The notes under the pieces were generated by a model. That model had not been told where the DNA came from and made no database searches. It saw only the letters and a list, made by a program, of their open reading frames with translations. The translations under genes and the position numbers were made by a program. From JAFGBH01 sp964430915 (GTDB taxonomy: Bacteria > Desulfobacterota > Syntrophia > Syntrophales > UBA2210), in the NCBI GenBank assembly GCA_964430915.1, contig CAYSHT010000095.1, forward strand, positions 1 to 8,726: DNA of 8,726 nt. The letters are read 5' to 3'. Every line of letters begins with the position of its first letter. Within the stretch, counting starts at the first letter, position 1. Positions 1 to 5,570 of the stretch are shown here, one piece after another.

Positions 1-2
1 TC

Positions 3-287
3 AGGAAACTCGCCAGGTTGAACTACGACTAATCGGAATATCTCAAGGGCCAGCTCAAACGTGCGGGTTTTCCCATATCGTTTACAAGCCCCACATTCAA
101 CGAATTTGTCGTCGAATTTCCCGACGGCTTCGAGACGACCTACAAGCAGCTTCTGAAACAGAAAATAGTGGCAGGTCTACCGCTCGCCCCCTGGTATCCC
201 GAGCTCTACAACCACTACCTCTTATGCGTAACGGAAACGGCGTCGAAAGATGACCTTGATACACTGGTCAGGGAGGTGAAGTCATGA
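3..287 (+). CDS. gcvPA: Glycine dehydrogenase (decarboxylating) subunit 1, 3' end, interrupted by an in-frame TAA
   Basis: This is the C-terminal part of the N-terminal-type subunit of split glycine decarboxylase (P-protein), which works with GcvPB to decarboxylate glycine on PLP and load the aminomethyl group onto lipoyl-GcvH. Read from base 3, the frame gives a GcvPA-like tail: SEYLKGQLKRAGF, then FTSPTFNEFVVEFP, APWYPELYNHYLLCVTET and a final LDTLVREVKS before TGA at 285-287. The stop overlaps the gcvPB start (ATGA), as is usual for translationally coupled gcvPA-gcvPB. An in-frame TAA occurs at 30-32, between LARLNYD and SEYLKG. Protein similarity appears to continue across it, so it looks like a point change (for example CAA to TAA) rather than a natural end. 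It could be a true nonsense mutation or a sequence error near the left edge. The 5' part lies outside the window. The family call is firm; whether the gene is intact is unknown. Confidence 0.75.
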
Positions 288-1738
288 ACAAATCTCTCGG
301 CGCAACGGGCCTGATAATGAACGAGCCCCTCCTCTGGGAAAGAGGCAAAAAAGGACGATGCGGATTTTCCATGCCGGAGAGGGATGTCGACTCCTTTCCG
401 CTGAACAACGATATTCTCGGAGACGGCCCCGATTTTCCTGACCTGTCAGAAGTCGATGTAATCCGTCACTACACGAGACTCTCACAGTGGAACTTTGGCG
501 TAGATACGGGGATGTACCCCCTCGGTTCATGCACCATGAAGTACAACCCGAAGGTAAACGAAAAACACGCCGCCCTGCCCGGTTTTGCCTCCGCCCATCC
601 CCTCCTGCCGCCTGTCCTTTCCCAGGGAACCCTGGAGCTGATGTTTGAGCTCGAGAAATATCTCGCCGAAATCACCGGAATGGATGCCGTTACACTCCAG
701 CCGGCCGCCGGTGCCCACGGTGAGCTCACAGGAATGCTCCTGATTTATGCCTATCACAAAAAGCGGGGTTCTTTGCGTTCCAAGATCATCGTACCCGATA
801 CGGCCCACGGTACGAATCCGGCCAGCGCGGCACTCTGCGGTTTCCGGCCCGTACCGGTGAAATCGAATGAAAAGGGCGTTCTCTCGGCGGATGCGGTCAG
901 AGAAATAATGGACGAAGAGACAGCCGGCATTATGATAACCAACCCCAACACCCTCGGTCTCTTCGAGGAAAATATAATAGAGATAGCAGAAATCGTCCAT
1001 GCCAAAGGCGGCCTCGTTTACGGCGACGGTGCAAATATGAATGCTGTTATGGGCATCGTTGACATGGGAAAAATCGGCTTCGATATCATGCATTTGAACC
1101 TGCACAAGACCTTTTCAACGCCCCACGGTGGTGGTGGACCCGGTTCCGGTCCTGTATGCGTGAAGAGTCATCTTGAGCCTTTTTTGCCCGTACCCCGCAT
1201 CATCGAAAAGAAGGGAAAGTTCTTTCTCTCCGACGAGTTCCCCCAATCTATTGGAAAAGTGCAGGCCTTTTACGGAAACTTCGGTGTTATGGTAAAGGCT
1301 TACTCTTATATACGTACCATGGGACCCTCCCTGAAACGGGCGAGCCAGCTCGCAGTTCTCAATGCCAATTATATCAAGGAAACATTGAAGGGAACCTACG
1401 ACCTCCCCTACGACAGACCCTGCATGCACGAGTGCGTTTTTTCCGATCGGCTCCAGGAACCCCATAAAGTCACGACACTCGATATCGCAAAACGTCTCAT
1501 TGATTACGGCTTTCACCCTCCCACCATCTATTTCCCTCTCGTCGTTCACGGTGCCATTATGATCGAACCGACTGAGACGGAATCGAAGGAGGATATCGAC
1601 CGTTTCGTGGAGGCGTTAAAGGCCATCGCGAAAGAGGCCGCGGAAAACCGGGAACTCCTTCTTAAGGCCCCTCACAACTGCAAGGTTACGAGGCTGGATG
1701 AAACAATGGCCGCCAGAAAACCCTGCCTCACGGGTTGA
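284..1738 (+). CDS. gcvPB: Glycine dehydrogenase (decarboxylating) subunit 2 (P-protein, PLP-binding subunit)
   Basis: Complete 484-residue PLP subunit of the two-subunit glycine decarboxylase. With GcvPA it releases CO2 from glycine and passes the aminomethyl group to the lipoyl arm of GcvH in the cytoplasmic glycine cleavage system, which can also run in reverse in anaerobes. The PLP-lysine signature is clear: LNLHKTFSTPHGGGGPG, with K275 as the expected Schiff-base lysine. Other family landmarks are GMYPLGSCTMKYNPK near residue 80, the PAAGAHGELTG segment near residue 147, DTAHGTNPASA near residue 172 and the C-terminal FPLVVHGAIMIEPTETES. Length is typical for bacterial GcvPB. The ATG overlaps the gcvPA stop by 4 nt and a GGGAGGTGAAG ribosome site (271-281) lies inside the upstream coding end, which supports coupling. 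No convincing terminator follows the stop. gcvT and gcvH are not visible here; they may lie upstream. Confidence 0.96.
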   Translation: MNKSLGATGLIMNEPLLWERGKKGRCGFSMPERDVDSFPLNNDILGDGPDFPDLSEVDVIRHYTRLSQWNFGVDTGMYPLGSCTMKYNPKVNEKHAALPGFASAHPLLPPVLSQGTLELMFELEKYLAEITGMDAVTLQPAAGAHGELTGMLLIYAYHKKRGSLRSKIIVPDTAHGTNPASAALCGFRPVPVKSNEKGVLSADAVREIMDEETAGIMITNPNTLGLFEENIIEIAEIVHAKGGLVYGDGANMNAVMGIVDMGKIGFDIMHLNLHKTFSTPHGGGGPGSGPVCVKSHLEPFLPVPRIIEKKGKFFLSDEFPQSIGKVQAFYGNFGVMVKAYSYIRTMGPSLKRASQLAVLNANYIKETLKGTYDLPYDRPCMHECVFSDRLQEPHKVTTLDIAKRLIDYGFHPPTIYFPLVVHGAIMIEPTETESKEDIDRFVEALKAIAKEAAENRELLLKAPHNCKVTRLDETMAARKPCLTG

Positions 1739-1856
1739 ATGTATCGGTGAATTTTAGTACGATTGATGACAAAGGGGCATGTGAAGCAGTTTCATTCCAC
1801 CTCTCTTCTCAGGCTCATCGCTATCTTCCATACATTTTTTTGTAGACAAAATCCGT

Positions 1857-1894
1857 ACTCCTTTCGTCATACGCTACAAGGATACGAAAGGAGT
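1857..1894 (+). promoter_or_regulatory. Hairpin sequestering the Shine-Dalgarno sequence of the 1901 gene
   Basis: ACTCCTTTCGT (1857-1867) is the exact reverse complement of ACGAAAGGAGT (1884-1894), giving a perfect 11-bp stem around a 16-nt loop, with a possible extra U-G pair (1856/1895). The 3' arm contains GAAAGGAG (1886-1893), the only good ribosome binding site for the ATG at 1901. In the folded mRNA the site would be fully paired, so translation would need melting or a competing structure, as in RNA thermometers and other translational switches. It could instead be a DNA operator palindrome. The inverted repeat is seen directly; the regulatory role is inferred. Confidence 0.55.
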
Positions 1895-1900
1895 GGTATT

Positions 1901-2293
1901 ATGAAAGCAAAAAAACTTCTTATTTTAGTCCTGGCAACGCTGTTTTTGTTCTCCTTCCTCTCCTCACCGGTATGGGCAAGAAGCCCCCAGCATTACCGTT
2001 GGGAAGGAGTCGCCATAGGAATCGGGGCGGCCATACTGGGAAGCGCCCTTTTAAACAACATGAATTCGCGTGCCTATTCATACCCGGAGCCGGCATATAA
2101 CTATTCACCTCCTCCTCCACGGCGCAGCGGACACTGGGAAATGAGAAGCGCCTGGGTTCCGGGAACTGAAAAGAGGGTGTGGAACCCTGCCCATTATGCC
2201 CACAACGGAAGGTGGGTCCGCGGCGGGTGGATAAAAATCGTTGACAGACCCGGCTACTGGACCAAAGAAAGGGTCTGGATTGCTTGCAGATAA
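1901..2293 (+). CDS. Small secreted glycine-zipper, Trp-rich protein of unknown function
   Basis: A 130-residue exported protein that I cannot assign to a characterised family. Residues 1-26 form a clear Sec signal peptide: MKAKK, a long Leu/Phe core, and SSPVWA before Arg27 as the probable cleavage site. A glycine-zipper-like hydrophobic stretch follows (about 36-51: G36, G40, G42, G47). Next comes a Tyr/Pro-rich linker with four consecutive prolines, and then a basic, Trp-rich C-terminal half (GHWEMRSAWVPG, KRVWNPAHY, GRWVRGGW, PGYWTKERVW) whose repeated W-containing segments look like short degenerate repeats. An envelope location is likely. ATG 1901 is chosen over the upstream in-frame TTG 1763 because it begins the signal peptide and has GAAAGGAG 7 nt upstream. 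That ribosome site lies in a perfect hairpin. A strong terminator follows the stop, so the gene is probably monocistronic. Confidence 0.8.
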   Translation: MKAKKLLILVLATLFLFSFLSSPVWARSPQHYRWEGVAIGIGAAILGSALLNNMNSRAYSYPEPAYNYSPPPPRRSGHWEMRSAWVPGTEKRVWNPAHYAHNGRWVRGGWIKIVDRPGYWTKERVWIACR

Positions 2294-2334
2294 AAGGGCA
2301 GTAAATAAAACTGTTTTTCCCACGCAACGCTGAT

Positions 2335-2365
2335 AAAAAGGCAGGGTGGATAGCCCTGCCTTTTT
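2335..2365 (+). terminator. Rho-independent terminator after the 1901-2293 gene
   Basis: AAAAAGGCAGGG (2335-2346) pairs perfectly with CCCTGCCTTTTT (2354-2365) around a 7-nt loop. This is a 12-bp stem with a GC-rich core ending in five T residues. The A-rich 5' side means it could also act on transcripts coming from the opposite direction. Confidence 0.93.
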
Positions 2366-2391
2366 AAATTACTTTGTATTTAGATTACAAT
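2363..2391 (+). promoter_or_regulatory. Weak sigma70-like promoter candidate for the OmpA-family lipoprotein gene
   Basis: TACAAT (2386-2391) is a good -10 box. TTTAAA (2363-2368) lies 17 nt upstream as a mediocre -35 box that overlaps the terminator tail. A promoter is expected here because the preceding gene ends in a strong terminator and the next gene starts at 2432. The hexamers alone are weak evidence. Confidence 0.3.
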
Positions 2392-2431
2392 TGTGGCAGA
2401 ATGTGGCAAGCATAAACAAGGAGGCTTAGTG

Positions 2432-3067
2432 ATGAAAAGAGTGATTACAATAGTTGCAATCCTGGCCCTGGCAGCATTTCTCATATCATGTGCGGGGGTA
2501 ACACAGCAGGAAAGAGGAACACGAACGGGGGCGGTTATCGGCGCTGCAAGTGGCGCACTACTTGGTCAGGCAATCGGCAGGGATACGGAAGCAACGCTAC
2601 TCGGAGCTGCAATTGGTGCGGCCGCCGGCGGAATCACCGGAAATCAGATCGGAGCCTACATGGACAGGCAGGAGGCAGAGCTTCGTGATGCGATGGCTCA
2701 AAGCGAGGCCGCATCCATCCAGAGGGAAAAAGACATCCTGACGGCCACCTTCAAGGGAGATGTCATGTTCGATTTCGATTCTTCCATACTGAAGTCTGGC
2801 GCTTACGCTGAGCTTGACAGGGTTGCAAAGATACTGAACAGCTATCCTCAGACACGAATCAGGGTCGAGGGACACACCGATGCTGCGGGCACGGAAGCCT
2901 ACAACCAGACACTTTCCGAACGACGGGCAGAAACGGTCCAAAACGCACTTGTTCAGAGGGGAGTTGACCCCCTCAGGGTTGAAGCTGTCGGGTATGGCGA
3001 GTCGCAGCCGATATCCTCGAACAACGCCACGAACAGAAGGGTAAATATTGTAATTACGCCCACCTAA
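2432..3067 (+). CDS. YiaD-like OmpA-family outer-membrane lipoprotein with glycine zipper
   Basis: A 211-residue envelope lipoprotein expected to tie the outer membrane to peptidoglycan. The signal peptide ends in lipobox LISC with Cys20 as the lipidation site; +2 is Ala, compatible with outer-membrane sorting. Residues 33-74 form two regular glycine zippers (G33/37/41/45/49 and G58/62/66/70/74, each GxxxG). A short charged helical linker follows. Residues about 108-211 are an OmpA C-terminal domain: VMFDFDSSILK, VEGHTDAAGTEAYNQTLSERRA and NRRVNIVITP. D150 and R165 have the spacing of the Asp/Arg pair that binds diaminopimelate in OmpA-like domains. The order lipobox, zipper, OmpA domain matches E. 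coli YiaD. ATG 2432 is chosen because it begins the signal peptide and has AAGGAGG upstream (2418-2424); an in-frame GTG at 2393 would put a hydrophilic extension before it. Strong terminators on both sides suggest a single-gene unit. Confidence 0.93.
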   Translation: MKRVITIVAILALAAFLISCAGVTQQERGTRTGAVIGAASGALLGQAIGRDTEATLLGAAIGAAAGGITGNQIGAYMDRQEAELRDAMAQSEAASIQREKDILTATFKGDVMFDFDSSILKSGAYAELDRVAKILNSYPQTRIRVEGHTDAAGTEAYNQTLSERRAETVQNALVQRGVDPLRVEAVGYGESQPISSNNATNRRVNIVITPT

Positions 3068-3115
3068 AAGTACACGAGGAAGAGGACAAGAATCCTTACT
3101 ATTGTTCATACTATG

Positions 3116-3146
3116 AGGCAGGACCATATGGCCCTGCCTTTTTTTT
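3116..3146 (+). terminator. Rho-independent terminator after the OmpA-family lipoprotein gene
   Basis: AGGCAGG (3116-3122) pairs with CCTGCCT (3133-3139). One A-C mismatch precedes an inner CC/GG pair around the palindromic CCATATGG, and a run of eight T residues (3139-3146) follows. The outer stem is nearly the same as that of the terminator at 2335-2365. Confidence 0.9.
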
Positions 3147-3243
3147 GTTGCATAATTCACAAATTAAGCAATAATCAGAAGAGAAGTTTTCCTTTGTAAA
3201 CAAAAGATGCGGTATATCGTCAGGGAGGACGGGAGGTGCGATA

Positions 3244-3720
3244 ATGAAGGCATTTGCGGACAAGCTCATCAATATCACCAGGCACCATTCAGATGCGATT
3301 GCAAAAGAGTGGTGCAAGGCCGTGCAGTCAAATCCCAAAACACCCTCGTTCCACCCTTTAGAAAAAGAAGCGTGCATTCAGGATGCCATAAATTTCTATA
3401 AAAACCTCAGGTGGATCTACTACAGCGAACGTCTCTACTCTGAAGTGCGACGGTTTTTTATTGAATACGCCGATGAAAAGCATACAATGGGCATCCCCCT
3501 CCATGAAAGTATCTATGCTCTCATTATGATGAGGAGGCATCTCTGGCTTTATGCCGATTTTCAGAAGCCCTTCCTCACAGGACTCAGCCACGATCAGGCC
3601 ATACAGACCATTAACAACACCATACGCATATTCGATCATGGCATATACCTTATCACGCAGAGATACTGGGAGCTGGATGAACTCAATGAAAAGCTCCCCC
3701 CTAAAGAAATACCTGTATGA
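3244..3720 (+). CDS. Stand-alone RsbRD N-terminal-type sensor domain protein
   Basis: A 158-residue, mostly helical soluble protein that resembles the N-terminal sensor domain of RsbRD-type RsbT co-antagonists. Recognisable features are the start DKLINITRHHSDAIAKEW, the central FYKNLRWIYYSERLYSEVRRFFIEYA and the family-like IYALIMMRRHLWLYADF at about residues 90-106. In RsbR proteins this domain precedes a STAS domain that acts in the stressosome; here the protein ends without one, so it may be a free-standing sensor or adaptor. A GGGAGG ribosome site (3231-3236) supports ATG 3244. No signal peptide or membrane segment is visible. It is preceded by a terminator and followed by a repeat-filled gap, so it probably has its own promoter, which I cannot place. 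The family call comes from remembered motif similarity, not a search. Confidence 0.72.
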   Translation: MKAFADKLINITRHHSDAIAKEWCKAVQSNPKTPSFHPLEKEACIQDAINFYKNLRWIYYSERLYSEVRRFFIEYADEKHTMGIPLHESIYALIMMRRHLWLYADFQKPFLTGLSHDQAIQTINNTIRIFDHGIYLITQRYWELDELNEKLPPKEIPV

Positions 3721-3756
3721 GAAGAGAGGAATAATCTAAATATTGCTGCCAGTATT

Positions 3757-3852
3757 GAAGCTCCCCGCAAAAAGTTGCGGGGAATCTCCGACTGTTAAGG
3801 AAAATATTTGTTTTTTATTCTCGCTCCCCCGCCGCAAGCAGCGGGGAATGCG
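3757..3852. repeat. Two-hairpin palindromic repeat element, copy 1
   Basis: The gap between the 3244 and 3937 genes holds two GC-rich hairpins in AT-rich DNA. Hairpin 1 is TCCCCGCAA (3762-3770) pairing perfectly with TTGCGGGGA (3775-3783). Hairpin 2 is CCCCGC-type (about 3827-3832 with 3841-3846) with an outer CGC/GCG pair (3822-3824/3850-3852). The block starts with GAAGCTCC (3757) and has TAAGGAA at 3796-3802 between the hairpins. The same landmarks, in the same order, occur at 5437-5539, so this looks like a dispersed non-coding element rather than a gene. There is no T-run directly after either hairpin, so neither is a classical terminator. Confidence 0.65.
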
Positions 3853-3936
3853 TTCGCTGTCCAATTCAGGATTTTGTTTGGAGAATCTGAAATTTCCTGA
3901 TAGTAACTATGTATATCTCGTCATGAGGGGCGATCA

Positions 3937-4452
3937 TTGTTAAATATTGGTGAGTTGAGCAAGGATTCCGTCTATGAGGTAATGTGGGAGCTTCTCTACA
4001 GCTTCAACTACGCGTGGTTTCTCATGGACGACTGGATTAAGAAGAACCATCCGGACGACGTGAATAACAAAGACCTCATGGGGCTTGCGGAAGAATTCGG
4101 GGCCTATGAGGCGAAGAGACTCTCCAGAGTCCTCGATACATCTGACAGGGGTATAGAGCGGCTCATACATTTCCTTAATCATTCCCACTGGGCAATATTC
4201 GAAGAAATAGGAAGTGAGAAGATTTCAGAGATGAGCTTCACGATGAAAACCTTTGACTGCTCAACCCAGAGGGCTGCAAAAAAATGGGGAATGGAGTATT
4301 ACGACTGCAGCGGGCAGGGGTGTCGGATCCGTGAAGGTTTCTTCAGAGAGATACATCCCGATGCCCGGGTCGAGCGGATATTTACGCCACCCGACAAAAG
4401 GATGGACGGTATTGAAGAAAGAATTTCCTGTGAATGGTTGATTACTCTCTAA
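3937..4452 (+). CDS. DUF6125-like (L-2-amino-thiazoline-4-carboxylate hydrolase-like) protein
   Basis: A 171-residue soluble protein resembling DUF6125 and the loosely named L-2-amino-thiazoline-4-carboxylic acid hydrolase-like group. Supporting features are the N-terminal NYAWFLMDDWIKKNHP, then AYEAKRLSRVLD, the central MSFTMKTFDCSTQRAAKKWG (C108), YDCSGQGCRIREGFFREIHPDARVERIFTPPD and the closing CEWLITL (C165). The enzymatic role of the group is poorly supported, so I propose no reaction. C108, C124, C129 and C165 could form a metal or thiol site. As I recall the family, a Cys often sits just before the PPD motif; here it is Thr150. TTG 3937 is chosen because GAGGGG (3925-3930) lies 6 nt upstream and no ATG fits between that site and the conserved region. 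The gene sits between the repeat element and the PilZ gene. The family call is moderate. Confidence 0.72.
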   Translation: MLNIGELSKDSVYEVMWELLYSFNYAWFLMDDWIKKNHPDDVNNKDLMGLAEEFGAYEAKRLSRVLDTSDRGIERLIHFLNHSHWAIFEEIGSEKISEMSFTMKTFDCSTQRAAKKWGMEYYDCSGQGCRIREGFFREIHPDARVERIFTPPDKRMDGIEERISCEWLITL

Positions 4453-4538
4453 GTTTTTGATACATTACTCAATCAATTCTACTGCCACGCGAACGGCAAA
4501 GGGGCAACGAACATTCAATTCACGCAAGGGAACGGCAG

Positions 4539-5018
4539 ATGAGCAACATCAAAAAAGTCTATGTGAATGATAAAAACAGGGTCACGATAGTCTGTCCTCA
4601 GTGCGGCAATGTAAAAATTGCAGACGCGGAACAGTATACGGTCGAAGAGGGAAACAGAAATATCGACATAACATGCGTGAAGTGTGAGGCTCATTTCACG
4701 GTATTCATCGATTTCAGAAGATACTACCGCAAAATAGCCAGGCTTCAGGGTATAATTTACAACCTCGATGAGAAATTTTGCAAGATTACCATTGAAAATA
4801 TCTCGCGAAGTGGCGTGGGGTTCACGATAGAGGATGTTTTTACCGTCAAACTGAATGAAGCGATAGATGTCCAATTCACCCTTGATGATAAGGATAAAAC
4901 CTTCATCAGAAAAAGAGCGGTCGTTCGTTACATCAGGGATAACTTTATCGGTGCAGAATTCATTGAACTGCAGAAATTCGGCAAGGAACTGGGCTTTTAC
5001 CTGAAGAACCCCAGCTAA
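4539..5018 (+). CDS. PilZ-domain protein with N-terminal zinc-ribbon-like segment
   Basis: A 159-residue cytoplasmic protein, probably a c-di-GMP receptor. Residues 19-22 (CPQC) and 46-49 (CVKC) form a four-cysteine pair typical of a zinc ribbon. A PilZ domain follows from about residue 60: the R64-K-I-A-R68 RxxxR motif, then N87-I-S-R-S-G92, matching (D/N)xSxxG, then beta-strand-rich sequence and RAVVRYIRDNFIGAEFIEL near the end. Both nucleotide-binding motifs are intact, so binding of c-di-GMP is expected from family knowledge, but the output is unknown. ATG 4539 has AAGGGA (4526-4531) upstream. Neighbours are small proteins of sensing or unknown type, with gaps of 86 nt upstream and 45 nt downstream, so co-transcription with the 5064 gene is plausible. 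Confidence 0.85.
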   Translation: MSNIKKVYVNDKNRVTIVCPQCGNVKIADAEQYTVEEGNRNIDITCVKCEAHFTVFIDFRRYYRKIARLQGIIYNLDEKFCKITIENISRSGVGFTIEDVFTVKLNEAIDVQFTLDDKDKTFIRKRAVVRYIRDNFIGAEFIELQKFGKELGFYLKNPS

Positions 5019-5063
5019 AGATAAGCAACATTTTTAAGCTATATACCAGCAAAGGATTTTTCT

Positions 5064-5357
5064 ATGCAGATACTCAGTATTGAAAAATTAGGCGACACAA
5101 TATACGGTTGTCTGGATGATGGCATTCACTACCAGGTGTTCTCAGTCGATTCTGGCTGTCCCGTGGTATGTGAAGAAAAATACCTGAAGAGCAGCTATAA
5201 TGATTACGACAGCTTTGCCCTTTTCTATTGCAGTGTGGAATCGGGGACTCTTTTCCTTGAAGAACCCTTTGATATAGGAGAGGTGCAACTCGAGGACCTC
5301 AGTTACGAATCTTTTCATAACATATGGAACGAAATATGGATCGCAGATTCTAAATGA
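5064..5357 (+). CDS. Hypothetical small acidic protein
   Basis: A 97-residue protein that I do not recognise. It is very acidic (19 Asp/Glu against 4 Lys/Arg) and rich in Tyr, Phe and Trp, and has four cysteines (C16, C32, C36, C56) but no signal peptide or membrane segment. ATG 5064 has AAAGGA (5051-5056) at good spacing. It begins 45 nt after the PilZ gene and may share its transcript. The frame is open with no better alternative on either strand. A compact soluble domain or a partner for the PilZ protein is possible but unsupported. It is probably a real gene because of the ribosome site and position. Confidence 0.65.
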   Translation: MQILSIEKLGDTIYGCLDDGIHYQVFSVDSGCPVVCEEKYLKSSYNDYDSFALFYCSVESGTLFLEEPFDIGEVQLEDLSYESFHNIWNEIWIADSK

Positions 5358-5436
5358 ACGGTAACGAATCATATATACTGTCTGATGAGATTGCAGGCCC
5401 CAGCTCTTATATAAAGGAGACGGGGTTTTTATTTGT

Positions 5437-5539
5437 GAAGCTCCTCGCCCACAGGGCGGGGCGTCCCGGTAAGGAATTGTTTAATTATATTGTGCCCCTT
5501 GACCCCGCCTACATGGCGGGTCTTACGGGAGCACTCCCG
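5437..5539. repeat. Multi-hairpin palindromic repeat element, copy 2
   Basis: The 213-nt gap before the enoyl-CoA hydratase gene contains GAAGCTCC (5437) leading into a hairpin of about 8 bp (5443-5450 with 5454-5461, loop ACA). TAAGGAA follows at 5470-5476, then an AT-rich stretch, a second hairpin CCCGCC/GGCGGG (5504-5509/5515-5520) and a third, CGGGAG/CTCCCG (5526-5531/5534-5539). The order GAAGCTCC-hairpin, TAAGGAA, AT-rich spacer, GC-rich hairpin matches the block at 3757-3852, although the stem sequences differ. The last hairpin ends 17 nt before the ribosome site of the 5571 gene and might affect its leader. I see no gene in this gap. Confidence 0.6.
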
Positions 5540-5570
5540 GTCAAACTATCTTTGCAGGAGGTAAGCGTTT

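Noticed and set aside
527..1105. 192-codon open frame on the minus strand inside gcvPB
   Set aside because: It is antisense to a highly conserved enzyme, without a ribosome site or a recognisable product. Long antisense frames are common in coding regions of this composition.
1763..1900. N-terminal extension of the glycine-zipper protein to a TTG start
   Set aside because: It would place 46 unrelated residues before a clear signal peptide, while ATG 1901 has a perfect ribosome site.
2393..2410. Sigma54 promoter from TGGCA-N-TGGC before the lipoprotein gene
   Set aside because: The GG-to-GC distance is one base short of the strict sigma54 spacing and the -12 element lacks TTGC.
3757..3852. 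CRISPR-like array made of the palindromic repeats
   Set aside because: There are only two unequal hairpins without regularly spaced identical repeats, and no cas genes are present.
3743..3943. 66-codon open frame on the + strand between the RsbRD-like and DUF6125-like genes
   Set aside because: It runs through the two GC-rich hairpins of the repeat element, has no convincing ribosome site and overlaps the DUF6125-like start. Its composition reflects the repeat rather than a protein.
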